NCBI GenBank assembly: GCA_003697085.1
Contig: RFFU01000002.1
Span: 18,983 to 82,982, forward strand
Origin: Candidatus Hydrogenedentota bacterium
Lineage (GTDB): Bacteria; UBA8481; J006
Direction of reading: 5' to 3'
DNA: 64,000 nucleotides
The position numbers and the translations under genes were made by a program. Below, piece after piece: positions 36,362-44,955 of this stretch. The stretch's first letter is position 1. Each line of letters opens with the position of its first letter. The notes beneath the pieces are model-generated. The model saw only the letters and a program-made list of their open reading frames with translations. It did no database searches and had not been told where the DNA came from.

Positions 36362-37680
36362 GGGAAGTCGGACAGCATCTGGAGAAATCCTTTCGCGTTT
36401 GAGGAAACGATTCGAAGCGGCAGGGGGGATTCCGCGCGGGCCTCGTCGAGTGTCACGCCGTCGATGAAGACCTTCTCTTCGTTGAGAAGCACGTCGGGCA
36501 GGATCGCCGTGTAACCGGCGACGTCGTTTCTCTGGTGCAAGACGCGCGCGACGTCTTTCCAACCGAGAAGGCCGGTCACGGTTGTTTCTTTTCCGAAGGT
36601 CTCGTTCGGAACGGCGACAACCTTCGCCGAAACATCGGAACGGCGGGTGATTCGCCGTCCCAGGCGCTCGATCCACCGGAAGGGCGAACGGCCGGTCAAA
36701 ATGAGATATTTTCCTTTGGCCATGTCCGGAAAGGTGAGAGATTCGAATTCGTCGAGCATTCTGCGGACCATTCCGACCCCATTCTCCTCGACCGCCAGAT
36801 CGGCGTAGTATTCGGCTTCCGGGGGGTCTTTTTCGAGGATCGAGAACCATTCATCGGCCGCTTGCAGGAAGCCGCGCGGGAAGCGAAGGCCGAGTTGGAG
36901 AATCTCGTCCAATGCTTTGGCGGCGTTGCCTTTCGTCCAGCGTCCGACGCCGCCGGCGTGATAGGCTGTGAGCCCAACGGGAACGACGGCCAATGTCAGC
37001 ACTCCGGGGTGCCGCTCGAAGAGCGCTCCGGCCGTTTCAACGAGCACCGTTCCATCGTTGATTCCCGGGCAGAGAACGACTTGTGTGTGAAATTGTATTC
37101 CCTCAGCGAGGAGGTGGTCGAGGAGAGGAAGGATCTCAGCGCCGCGTTTCCGTCCAAGCAAACGAGCTCGAATCGCCGGATCCGTGGCGTGAACGCTGAC
37201 ATAGAGTGGAGAGAGGTGTTTGTCGACGATTCGGCAGATATCCTCTTCGCGGAGATTGGTCAAAGTGACGTAGTGGCCGAAGAGGAAGGAGTAACGATAA
37301 TCATCGTCGCGAAGGTCGAGGCCCGGGCGAAGCGCCTTGTCGTTGGGAGCCTGATCGACAAAACAGAACGGACAGCGATTGTTGCACTCCTTGATGGGAG
37401 GCAATTCGAGGAGGAGACCGTGGTCCTCGGTATGATCTTTTCTTCGAAACGTCGTCGCGATCCGAGCGTTTCCGCGCAAAAGGACCACTTCCGCCGTCTC
37501 CTCGGCGAGGTGATAGAGAACGTCGATACAATCGGAAAGAGGAAAGCCGTCGATGGAAAGGAGGCGGTCACCGGCACGGATTCCGGCATGTTCCGCCGCG
37601 GAGTCGTGACGCACGGAGAGAACCTTTACTCCGGGAGAGGTTTGCTGTTCGCGGCGGGATTGTCGGGAGAGTATTGTCAT
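36355..37680 (-). CDS. PDZ-radical SAM DUF512 protein
   Basis: A 441-residue protein of unknown role. The N-terminus (about 16-75) is a PDZ-like domain ('SAAEHAGIRAGDRLLSIDGFPL'). The radical SAM [4Fe-4S] motif follows as C-x3-C-x2-C (Cys99, Cys103, Cys106) in KECNNRCPFCF, and the C-terminal DUF512 region follows, ending with 'FIDGVTLDEARAESPLPLRIV'. This architecture is known in cyanobacteria and clostridia, where the reaction is unknown; I could not assign a substrate. The frame ends on top of the preceding peptidase-MA gene by 7 nt (convergent tails). It is divergent from htpX, sharing a short promoter region. Confidence 0.85.
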   Translation of the reverse strand: MTILSRQSRREQQTSPGVKVLSVRHDSAAEHAGIRAGDRLLSIDGFPLSDCIDVLYHLAEETAEVVLLRGNARIATTFRRKDHTEDHGLLLELPPIKECNNRCPFCFVDQAPNDKALRPGLDLRDDDYRYSFLFGHYVTLTNLREEDICRIVDKHLSPLYVSVHATDPAIRARLLGRKRGAEILPLLDHLLAEGIQFHTQVVLCPGINDGTVLVETAGALFERHPGVLTLAVVPVGLTAYHAGGVGRWTKGNAAKALDEILQLGLRFPRGFLQAADEWFSILEKDPPEAEYYADLAVEENGVGMVRRMLDEFESLTFPDMAKGKYLILTGRSPFRWIERLGRRITRRSDVSAKVVAVPNETFGKETTVTGLLGWKDVARVLHQRNDVAGYTAILPDVLLNEEKVFIDGVTLDEARAESPLPLRIVSSNAKGFLQMLSDFPH

Positions 37681-37768
37681 TGTTCGGTGATTGTATCAGA
37701 GGGGAGCGCGAAAAGAAAAAGGAAGGACAGTTGAAGGAAAAAGAAGAGAGACGAACGGGTGTTCCTTT

Positions 37769-37777
37769 TGATATAAT
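37769..37777 (+). promoter_or_regulatory. Extended -10 promoter for htpX
   Basis: TGATATAAT at 37769-37777 is a perfect extended -10 (TGnTATAAT), 52 nt before the htpX ATG. No good -35 is visible, as expected for this promoter class. Confidence 0.55.
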
Positions 37778-37829
37778 CGAGATTCAGGGAAGGGGGAAAT
37801 TCGCCGAGTCCGAGGGAGGTGTGAGCGAG

Positions 37830-38684
37830 ATGATGAATACGATCAAGACGACGTTCCTTATGGCCCTGATGATCGTTTTGCTCATTTTCGTGGGAAACGT
37901 CATCGGAGGCCGGGAAGGAGCGACGATTGCTTTCGGATTCGCGCTGATCTTCAATTTTCTTTCCTACTATTTTTCCGACCGGATCGTGCTCGCGGCCTAC
38001 GGGGCGCGCGAAGTAACGCGCGAGGAGATCCCTTGGCTCCACGACGCGGTGGGCGAATTGAGCCGCCGGGCGGGGATTCCAATGCCGCGGCTTTTCGTCA
38101 TTGATTCTCCGCAACCGAACGCCTTTGCCACGGGAAGGAATCCTTCTCACGCGGCGGTTGCCGTCAACCGGGGATTGCTGAATCTGATGAATCGCGAAGA
38201 AGTTGTCGGAGTTCTGGCTCACGAACTCTCGCATATTCTCCATCGGGACACCTTGATCTCGATGCTGGCCGCCGCTTTCGCCGGAGCAATTATGTATCTC
38301 GCCTCGATGGCTCGCTGGGCGATGTTCTTTTATGGAGGGAGAGATCGGGATCGCGGGGGAGGCGGTCTTCTGGAGATGTTGTTAGTGGCGATTTTGGCTC
38401 CGTTAGCGGCCCTTCTGATTCAGATGGCGATCTCACGTTCGCGGGAGTATGCCGCGGACGCGGGGGCCGCGCGATTGACGGAAAATCCGCTTTCCTTGGC
38501 CTCGGCGCTGGAGAAACTGGCGTATGCCGCCGACCGGATTCCGATGGAGGCGTCCCCGGCGACGGCGCATCTCTTCATCGTCAATCCGCTCTCCGGTGGA
38601 GGCGTCGCTTCGCTCTTCTCGACCCATCCGCCGATCGAGGAACGTATCCGGCGATTGCGTGAGATGGCGGGGGTCGTCGGATAA
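37830..38684 (+). CDS. htpX: HtpX-like membrane metalloprotease
   Basis: A 284-residue M48B membrane protease that degrades damaged membrane proteins. Two N-terminal transmembrane helices (about 5-50) precede the protease domain with HELSH (131-135) and further helices ('LLEMLLVAILAPLAALLIQMAI'). The third zinc ligand, Glu in 'SREYAADAGAARLT', is present, as is the C-terminal 'STHPPIEERIRRL'. The ATG pair at 37830/37833 follows GAGGGAGGTG. An extended -10 promoter lies upstream. The next gene is convergent. Confidence 0.93.
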   Translation: MMNTIKTTFLMALMIVLLIFVGNVIGGREGATIAFGFALIFNFLSYYFSDRIVLAAYGAREVTREEIPWLHDAVGELSRRAGIPMPRLFVIDSPQPNAFATGRNPSHAAVAVNRGLLNLMNREEVVGVLAHELSHILHRDTLISMLAAAFAGAIMYLASMARWAMFFYGGRDRDRGGGGLLEMLLVAILAPLAALLIQMAISRSREYAADAGAARLTENPLSLASALEKLAYAADRIPMEASPATAHLFIVNPLSGGGVASLFSTHPPIEERIRRLREMAGVVG

Positions 38685-38721
38685 GTCGGAAGAAAACTGG
38701 GATCGTCCCCCCCTCGGGGCT

Positions 38722-38745
38722 CTGCTCCGGGGGTCGGCGGAGCAG
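38722..38745. terminator. Hairpin between convergent htpX and CLC genes
   Basis: CTGCTCCG (38722-38729) pairs with CGGAGCAG (38738-38745), an 8 bp stem with an 8 nt loop. No U-tract follows on either strand. The position between convergent genes suggests a bidirectional terminator. Confidence 0.35.
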
Positions 38746-38831
38746 GGGAAAGGACGTTTCGTCGGTCGCTGCCGGAACGAAAAGTAAAATGAAGAGAAAA
38801 GGCGAGCGCTGCGCCTTCATCCTCGCGGGCC

Positions 38832-40601
38832 TCAAAACTCTTCTTGCACGAGGAGTTCCTTTCGGTAGTGATCCATAATTGTGGATTTGGAAATGAGTCC
38901 GAGGAAACGGCCGTCCTGAGGGGAAACGACGGGGAGACTCCAAAGACGACTCCGGTCGAAGATATCGAAGACTTCCACGAGGTCGTCGTCGGGCGTGACG
39001 GTGGGAATATTCGTGTCCATGAGTTCCTCAACGAGGACGGTGTGGTAAAGTTCTGTTTCAAAGAGATATTCACGGATATCGTTCAGGCAGACGAGGCCGA
39101 GGAAACGGTGCGTCTGCGGGTCTTCGACGGGAAAATAGTTCCGCGATGTCCGCTTGACCCGTTCGATGAGATCGGCGAGAAACATTCTCGGATGGACCAT
39201 CTCGCAATCGGTCTCGAGGAGCTCCGGTATTCGAATTTCGTGGAGAATCTGCCGATCCGTGCGCGGACGCATCAATTCACGACGTTCGAGGAGTTCCTTG
39301 TGATAGAAGGAGACGGGCTCGAAGAGATGGCTGATGGAGAGGCTGACGGCGGCCACGAGCGTAACGGAGACGAGCAGATGATAACTGCCGGTGATTTCGG
39401 AGATGAGCAAGATGGCGGTGAGAGGGGCGTGGAGGACGCCCGTGAGAAGGCCGGCCATTCCAAGAAGCGGGTAATATCCATTGGTCGCCCAAGAGAGATT
39501 GGGAAAGAGGCGAAGAAGCGCGTCCTGGTAGGCGGCTCCGAGAAAGGCACCGAGAACGAGGCAGGGCGCGAAGAGGCCCCCGGTTCCTCCGCTTCCGATC
39601 GTCAAGGAGGAGGCGAAGAGTTTCACGAGGAAGAGGAGGAGCATGAAGAGAAAGAAGGAGGAGAATTCCCCGTGAAGGGTCCGGCGAAGGATGCCGTATC
39701 CATCGCCGAGGATTTGCGGAAACGCGAGACCGAAAAGGCCCACGAGGGTACCGGCGACGAAAGCGCGAAGCGTTCTCCGGGGGAGGTGATTTGAGAGAAA
39801 GGAGGCCGTGCCGCGGAGGGAACGGGAGAAGAGGACGGAGCCGAAGGCGGTCAAGACGGCGAGACCGCATCCGGCGAAGAGGTCGTGGAGAGGCACTCCG
39901 GTGATAAGACTTGAGAAAGGAACTCGATTTCCCTGAAAGAGCCGGCTGACGATGGTGCCCGTGACGGAAGCGATGGCGATGGGAACAAGGTAGGCGGAGT
40001 TCCATTCGCCGAGGATGACCTCGAGGCTGAAAAGCAGCCCGGCCATGGGGGCGTTGAAGATGGCCGCGATAGCGGCGGCGCCGCCGCCGGCGACGAGACA
40101 GATTCGTTCCCGGGTGCGAAGCCGAAAGAGGCGTCCGACCGCGGAGCTGAGAGCGGATCCGATCACAACCACGGGCGCTTCGGGGCCCGCCGACCCCCCG
40201 GTTCCAATCGTCAGGATACATCCGATCAGGCGCCCCAGGGCCGTCCTTCGCTTCAGGTACCCGTCCTTTTGTGTGATGGAATAAATGACCTCGGGCACGC
40301 CATGTCCGCTGCGATCTCTTAGGACGCGGGTCAGCAGGACAACGCTGACGGCCGCCCCCAGACCCGGGTAAAGGAAACGCAGAGACGATGAGGGAAGACG
40401 ATGGAGAAAATCCGCGAAGACCTCGAGACCGGTATTGAGCAGGAGGGCTGCGGTGGCGCCGGAGAGTCCCGCGAGAAGGGAAAGAACGGGAAGAGCGATA
40501 CGCTGATCGAGATCGACACGAAGTCGGCGGACGAACGGAGGGGGACTCATTGGGTCTGCATGCTTCTTAATCCGAGATGACATCGGAGGCCGAATCTTCA
40601 A
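38832..40601 (-). CDS. CLC-family chloride channel/transporter with CBS pair
   Basis: A 589-residue CLC protein with about ten or more hydrophobic helices and a cytoplasmic C-terminal pair of CBS domains (about residues 460-585) that can sense adenine nucleotides. Selectivity motifs: 'RSGHGVPEV' (GxGxP) near residues 97-105 and 'GSAGPEAPVV' near 136-145, in which Glu141 is the gating/proton Glu of GxxGPEGP-type loops. Keeping this Glu favours a Cl-/H+ antiporter over a pure channel. ATG 40601 overlaps the HTH-PtsN stop by 4 nt; inner ATGs at 40583 and 40550 are possible. It is probably expressed with the upstream regulator. Confidence 0.9.
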   Translation of the reverse strand: MKIRPPMSSRIKKHADPMSPPPFVRRLRVDLDQRIALPVLSLLAGLSGATAALLLNTGLEVFADFLHRLPSSSLRFLYPGLGAAVSVVLLTRVLRDRSGHGVPEVIYSITQKDGYLKRRTALGRLIGCILTIGTGGSAGPEAPVVVIGSALSSAVGRLFRLRTRERICLVAGGGAAAIAAIFNAPMAGLLFSLEVILGEWNSAYLVPIAIASVTGTIVSRLFQGNRVPFSSLITGVPLHDLFAGCGLAVLTAFGSVLFSRSLRGTASFLSNHLPRRTLRAFVAGTLVGLFGLAFPQILGDGYGILRRTLHGEFSSFFLFMLLLFLVKLFASSLTIGSGGTGGLFAPCLVLGAFLGAAYQDALLRLFPNLSWATNGYYPLLGMAGLLTGVLHAPLTAILLISEITGSYHLLVSVTLVAAVSLSISHLFEPVSFYHKELLERRELMRPRTDRQILHEIRIPELLETDCEMVHPRMFLADLIERVKRTSRNYFPVEDPQTHRFLGLVCLNDIREYLFETELYHTVLVEELMDTNIPTVTPDDDLVEVFDIFDRSRLWSLPVVSPQDGRFLGLISKSTIMDHYRKELLVQEEF

Positions 40602-41290
40602 CGCGGTTGTTCGAAGGACGATTCGATCTGTTCCACGCGGGCCAGAATTTCCTTGGCCTCGGCTTGCTCCTTCAGAAGCCCGTAGAATTGTTCATCGTGA
40701 AAGAAATGGCTCAGACGCGCGAGAAAATGGAGATGAGATTTCATCGTTATACTGAAGAGGAAGAAGAGAACAAAAACGGGTTGGCCGTCTATCGCGCCGT
40801 AGTCGATCGGATGTTCCGGGAAGCCGACGGCGATGACACCCGGTTCAGGAATGTCCTGAACGGGATGGCGTGGATGGGGAATGGCGATTCCGCGTCCGAT
40901 TCCCGTTGAGGCGAGCCGCTCGCGCTGAATCAGAAGATCAAGAACGAAGGAACGTTGAATCGTGTCCGGAAGGGGAATGAGTTTCAAGCCGTTGGAGAGA
41001 ATGTCCTCACGGGAGTCACCGGGGATTCCGTAATGGATACCGCCTCGCCTTAAGAGCGACCCCAGAGGAACAGATTTGTAAGATCGGCTGTCTCCATTCT
41101 GCTGGTAATTCCGGTTCAAAAAGATGTTGTGATGCCAGCTCCACTTCAGCAATTTTTTTTGATCGAAGAGATATCGGCCGTCCTCGGCTTCCGAGGCGGG
41201 GATCTTACCCTCCCTGGCCCAGCGAAGGATTGTTTGCGGCGGGAGGTCGAGCATCTTGGCGGCATCATCGAGGGTCAGCACGTTTGTCAT
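40598..41290 (-). CDS. HTH-PTS EIIA (PtsN-like) fusion protein
   Basis: A 230-residue two-domain protein. Residues 1-55 are an excisionase/MerR-like helix-turn-helix ('LTLDDAAKMLDLPPQTILRWAREGKIP'). Residues about 75-225 are a fructose/nitrogen-type PTS EIIA domain with the phosphorylatable His139 in 'GRGIAIPHPRHP'. Such fusions could bind DNA according to PTS phosphorylation. The stop overlaps the CLC gene start by 4 nt, so the regulator and CLC transporter are co-translated. A direct link between PTS phosphorylation and this transporter is inference. Confidence 0.85.
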   Translation of the reverse strand: MTNVLTLDDAAKMLDLPPQTILRWAREGKIPASEAEDGRYLFDQKKLLKWSWHHNIFLNRNYQQNGDSRSYKSVPLGSLLRRGGIHYGIPGDSREDILSNGLKLIPLPDTIQRSFVLDLLIQRERLASTGIGRGIAIPHPRHPVQDIPEPGVIAVGFPEHPIDYGAIDGQPVFVLFFLFSITMKSHLHFLARLSHFFHDEQFYGLLKEQAEAKEILARVEQIESSFEQPR

Positions 41291-41422
41291 CTCCTTTCCG
41301 AGGTAAAAAAAGGGGCGTCCCGTTTCGAAGGGAGGAAACGAAGACCATTGGAGACATTATAGTTTTTTTTTCTGAAAGATAAATAGTGACTGTAAATGGC
41401 TATTTGTTCCCTCATTCTTTTC

Positions 41423-41450
41423 TTGCCGAACGCCGGGTTTGTGATAGGCT
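41423..41450 (+). promoter_or_regulatory. Promoter for the rpsF-ssb-rpsR-rplI operon
   Basis: TTGCCG (41423-41428) is followed after 16 nt by TAGGCT (41445-41450), which has an extended TGA before it. It lies 137 nt upstream of rpsF. Confidence 0.45.
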
Positions 41451-41464
41451 CAATCCTCGAATTC

Positions 41465-41502
41465 CGGTTTTATGAAAAACCGCCGCTCCGTGAAAACGGG
41501 GC
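41465..41502 (+). promoter_or_regulatory. Two tandem hairpins in rpsF leader
   Basis: CGGTTTT/AAAACCG (41465-41482) and GCTCCGT-GAAA-ACGGGGC (41485-41502, GNRA-type tetraloop) are adjacent 7 bp hairpins just after the promoter. S6:S18 complexes bind rpsF leaders in many bacteria, so this could be an autoregulatory leader, though I cannot confirm that motif here. Confidence 0.4.
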
Positions 41503-41587
41503 TCCTTCGTGAATGGGCTCTCCGAAGACGGCGTCGAACCTGTTGTTTCCGGAGAGTCGATGCGAAGAGATCCAAGGAGGTTGGCTT

Positions 41588-42166
41588 ATGGAAGAAGAGA
41601 ATGTGTCGGTGTCGGATGATCGGGATGGTGTAACGGGGGAGGAGAGGAAACCGCTTGCGGAATCGGCGGTTTCGGAAGATCGTTCCGAATCAGCGGTCGC
41701 ATTTGAGGAAGAAAAGAAGGGGACGGTTCCGGAAGAGCGGGAGGGGGAAGAGAACGCGGCCGAGAATTCGGATTCTTCCGCCGGAGATCCTTTGTTGCAG
41801 AAGGAAGAAGCGGCGGAAAAAAAGGAGACTCCGGAGAAAATCTCGCGGGTGGTTCCGACAGGTCCGGGACGCGACTATGAAACACTGGTCCTGCTTTCCT
41901 CCCGACTGGACACGGAGGCGGTCAAGAAGGTTGCGGATGAGATTCAAGCCTTTTTGGAATCGAACGGAGCCAACGCCGTGGTTCAGGATCATCGTCTCGG
42001 CCGTCGGCGGTTGGCCTATGAAATTGGGGATCACACGGAGGGGGTGTATGTAAACTTCACATATCGGGCGTTACCGCCCGTTTTGGGGCTTTTGGATCAT
42101 TTTCTGAAGATGCGGGAAGATGTTTTGAGATTCTTGACGACGCTGAAAAGCGGGGAGAAAAGATGA
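41588..42166 (+). CDS. rpsF: 30S ribosomal protein S6 with long acidic N-terminal extension
   Basis: A 192-residue protein. The S6 fold occupies about residues 98-190 ('DYETLVLLSSRLDTEAVKKV', 'RLGRRRLAYEIGDHTEGVYVNF'). Usual S6 length is about 95-135, so the first about 95 residues are an extra Glu/Ser/Asp-rich tail without predicted fold. ATG 41588 is supported by AAGGAGG six nt upstream; no inner start has a good site. It starts the standard S6-SSB-S18-L9 operon. The stop overlaps ssb. Confidence 0.92.
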   Translation: MEEENVSVSDDRDGVTGEERKPLAESAVSEDRSESAVAFEEEKKGTVPEEREGEENAAENSDSSAGDPLLQKEEAAEKKETPEKISRVVPTGPGRDYETLVLLSSRLDTEAVKKVADEIQAFLESNGANAVVQDHRLGRRRLAYEIGDHTEGVYVNFTYRALPPVLGLLDHFLKMREDVLRFLTTLKSGEKR

Positions 42167-42567
42167 TGAGCGATTTCAACAAAGTGATTTTGATGGGCCG
42201 ATTGACGCAGAAGCCGGAGTTGCGATACACGACCGGGGGTGATCCGGTAGCGACGCTGAATGTCGCCAGCAGTTATCAGTATCGATCGCGGGACGGGGAG
42301 GATCGAGAGGATACGTGTTTCGTGGATGTAGTGGTTTGGCGTCGGCAGGCGGAGACTTGCACGGAATACCTTGTGAAGGGGCAGCGTGTTCTGGTGGAGG
42401 GGCGATTGACGCTTCGCCGCTGGGAGACGGCTCAGGGCGAAAAACGGCGGACATATGAGATCCAGGCTTCGCGGGTAATCTTTCTTGAGAAGCCGCGTGG
42501 GGCCGCGGCGGAGGCGCCGCCCCCGGCGGAACTCGAGGAAGAGGAGGGCGAGGATGTTCCGTTTTAG
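42163..42567 (+). CDS. ssb: Single-stranded DNA-binding protein
   Basis: A 134-residue OB-fold SSB protecting ssDNA in replication and repair. Motifs: '[18 protein letters not shown]', '[25 protein letters not shown]'-type core strand and the acidic C-terminal '[10 protein letters not shown]', the DxPF-like tip that recruits partner proteins. It overlaps rpsF by 4 nt; starts at ATG 42163 or 42166. Confidence 0.94.
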   Translation: MMSDFNKVILMGRLTQKPELRYTTGGDPVATLNVASSYQYRSRDGEDREDTCFVDVVVWRRQAETCTEYLVKGQRVLVEGRLTLRRWETAQGEKRRTYEIQASRVIFLEKPRGAAAEAPPPAELEEEEGEDVPF

Positions 42568-42611
42568 AGAGGGGAGTCGAAAGGAAGAAAGCGAGGCGGA
42601 GGAAGAGAAAC

Positions 42612-42953
42612 ATGAGTGAAGCATCCGACAACGAGAGGAAGAGTACCGCGCGCTCCGGGCGATCGTCCGGGCACATCCGCGGGTCGCGAACGCGCGTTCG
42701 AGGCGCGAACATTCGCCGGAAGAAGAAGACCTGTCCGTTTTGTCACGATCGGGTTTTGGGAGCGTTGGATTACAAGGCTGTCGATCGGCTGAAGCGTTTC
42801 CTTACGGATCGAGGGAAGATCGTGCCGCAACGTGTAGCCGGTACTTGCGCCAAGCACCAACGCCGGTTGACCGTTCTGATCAAACGGGCGAGGATGATGG
42901 CGTTGCTTCCGTACGTCGGTAGTTTTCAGCGCGAAGGGAGGGAGCGGTCGTGA
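42612..42953 (+). CDS. rpsR: 30S ribosomal protein S18 (zinc-binding form)
   Basis: A 113-residue S18. The core '[23 protein letters not shown]' and '[25 protein letters not shown]' are canonical. Upstream Cys residues CPFC (about 41-44) together with the Cys in GTCAKHQ and its His form a likely zinc site, the C+ form of S18. A basic N-terminal extension of about 35 residues precedes it. Stop overlaps rplI by 4 nt. Confidence 0.94.
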   Translation: MSEASDNERKSTARSGRSSGHIRGSRTRVRGANIRRKKKTCPFCHDRVLGALDYKAVDRLKRFLTDRGKIVPQRVAGTCAKHQRRLTVLIKRARMMALLPYVGSFQREGRERS

Positions 42954-43402
42954 GGGTGATTTTGAAGGAGAGCGTGGAGAATCTCGGAGTTTTGGGAGAC
43001 GTCGTGGAGGTGCGGGACGGTTACGCCCGCAACTTTCTCCTTCCGAAGGCTTTGGCCGAACCGGCGACGCCGCAGGCTCTGGCGCTTTTGGAGCAGAGGC
43101 GAAAGAAGATCGAGCGGGAGCGGCGAAGTGTCCTTGAGGAAGCGCAAAAGTTGGCCCAGCGCCTTTCGGGGCAGGCAATCAACATCGAGGTCCGCGTCGG
43201 CGAGGAGGGGCAGATGTACGGCTCGGTGGGGGCCGGCGAGATCGTCTCCCGAATCGCCGAAGAATTGGGAGTGGAGATTGAGAAACGTCAAGTGCTTCTC
43301 CCGGAGCCGATTCGAGAGTTGGGCGTCCACGAGGTGGGAATCCGTTTGCATCCGGAAGTGACGGTGCAGGTCAAGTTCCTTGTCATGAAGGCGGCGAACT
43401 GA
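42950..43402 (+). CDS. rplI: 50S ribosomal protein L9
   Basis: A 150-residue L9: N-terminal rRNA-binding domain '[30 protein letters not shown]' (shown by key residues: GxxGxxxxVxxGYARNxLxP), long connecting helix, and C-terminal domain with '[13 protein letters not shown]' and '[14 protein letters not shown]'. Length is normal. The GTG overlaps the rpsR stop (GTGA). Last ribosomal gene before dnaB. Confidence 0.95.
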   Translation: MRVILKESVENLGVLGDVVEVRDGYARNFLLPKALAEPATPQALALLEQRRKKIERERRSVLEEAQKLAQRLSGQAINIEVRVGEEGQMYGSVGAGEIVSRIAEELGVEIEKRQVLLPEPIRELGVHEVGIRLHPEVTVQVKFLVMKAAN

Positions 43403-43570
43403 CGTAAACGCGGGGGAAGGCATCCGTTTCGGAAATCGGGAGCGCGGGGCGAATGTGTCACGTTTCGTCGGGCAGGGCGGGAGGCAAGAGAGAAACGAGC
43501 ACCCGAGCGGGTAGGAAGAAAGAAGGGGGAGAGAGCGGGTTGAAGGCGGAAGCCGGAGGGAAAAAGTGTC

Positions 43571-44929
43571 GTGAGTGAGATGATGTTGCCCCACGCCGAG
43601 GAGGCGGAACGCTCGATTCTCGGAGCAATCCTGATTGATCCCTCTATGGTGAACCTGGCGATCGACCTTGTCTCCCCCAACGATTTCTATCGCGAGGCGA
43701 ACAGGATCATCTTCGAGTCGATTCTGGAGTTGGCGGCGAAGGATGTAGCGGCGGACACGATCGCCGTTGCGGATCATCTCCAGAGCCGCGGTCAGTTGGA
43801 GCGCGTGGGCGGCTACGCGTATCTCGGCCAACTTGCCGCGGAAACCGCCACGGCCGCGAATATCGAGTCACACTGTCGGATCGTCGCGGAGAAATCGATC
43901 CTTCGCCGGCTTCTTCTGGCCACGGAGCGGATCCGGAAGGCCGTCCGGGAAGAGGGAAGTTCCGTCCAGGACGTTCTTGAAACGGCCGAGCACGAGATAT
44001 TTTCGGTGGCGACCGACCGGTCCCGCAAAGACCCTGTACCCGTTCGGGAAGAGATTCGCGGCGCCCTCACCCGTATCGTGGAACTTCAAAAGAGTCCTAC
44101 GCGGATGACGGGGGTGCCGAGCGGATATCCGGATCTCGACCGATTGACGAACGGCTTTCAACCTTCCGACCTGATCATTCTGGCCGGCCGGCCGTCGATG
44201 GGAAAGACCTCGCTGGCCGTAAACATCATCGAACACATTGCGCTGGAGGAGAAACGCCCTGTTTTCTTCTTCTCACTGGAGATGCCTGTTGAATCGGTTT
44301 TGCGGCGGCTTCTCGCCTCGCGGGCCCGCGTGGCGTACGAAAAGATTCTGTCCGGGGACCTTACGGAGGACGAGGTGAGCCGAATCGTGCGCGCGTCCAC
44401 TCCGTTCTGCTCGGCCGACATCTTCATCGATGACTCCTCCAGCCTCACCCCGCTCGAACTGCGGTCCCGTGCGCGGAGGTTGATCTCGCGCGTCGGCGAT
44501 CCCGGGTTGATCGTCGTGGATTATCTTCAACTGATGCACAGCGGCCGCCGTATCGACAATCGGGTTCAGGAGGTCACGGAGATTTCACGGATGCTCAAAT
44601 GCGTGGCGCGTGAGCTGCGGGCTCCCGTGTTGGCGCTTTCGCAACTCTCCCGCGCTCCCACACATCGTTCCGACCGACGTCCCCAACTCTCCGATCTGCG
44701 GGATTCGGGAGCGATCGAGCAGGACGCTGATCTCGTCGCGTTTATTCATCGGGAAGAATACTATGAAGCCGGAGAGGCGGAGCGCACGGGGGAAGCCGAG
44801 TTGTTGATCCGGAAACACCGCAACGGTCCCACCGGCACGGTGACACTCGTCTTCATCGGAGAACTGATGCGGTTCGAATCGGCGGCCATGGATATGGAGC
44901 CGGACGCCGAGACGTCCGTGTACGCCTGA
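43571..44929 (+). CDS. dnaB: Replicative DNA helicase DnaB
   Basis: A 452-residue hexameric 5'-3' helicase. N-terminal primase-interaction domain (about 5-110, 'HAEEAERSILGAIL'), linker, and RecA-like domain with Walker A GRPSMGKTS (206-214), Walker B 'LIVVDYLQLM', and 'RDSGAIEQDADLVAFIHREEYY'. No intein is present. The GTG start is preceded by GGAGGGAAAAAG. The region between rplI and dnaB (168 nt) is purine-rich without features. Its loader could be the DnaI-like ATPase at 13310. Confidence 0.96.
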   Translation: MSEMMLPHAEEAERSILGAILIDPSMVNLAIDLVSPNDFYREANRIIFESILELAAKDVAADTIAVADHLQSRGQLERVGGYAYLGQLAAETATAANIESHCRIVAEKSILRRLLLATERIRKAVREEGSSVQDVLETAEHEIFSVATDRSRKDPVPVREEIRGALTRIVELQKSPTRMTGVPSGYPDLDRLTNGFQPSDLIILAGRPSMGKTSLAVNIIEHIALEEKRPVFFFSLEMPVESVLRRLLASRARVAYEKILSGDLTEDEVSRIVRASTPFCSADIFIDDSSSLTPLELRSRARRLISRVGDPGLIVVDYLQLMHSGRRIDNRVQEVTEISRMLKCVARELRAPVLALSQLSRAPTHRSDRRPQLSDLRDSGAIEQDADLVAFIHREEYYEAGEAERTGEAELLIRKHRNGPTGTVTLVFIGELMRFESAAMDMEPDAETSVYA

Positions 44930-44955
44930 GGACCGAGCCGGAAGCCCGGGAGACG

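Noticed and set aside
38832-40601. CLC read as lacking the gating glutamate
   Set aside because: Aligned with the common GSAGREGP form, the local GSAGPEAP keeps Glu141 in the gating position.
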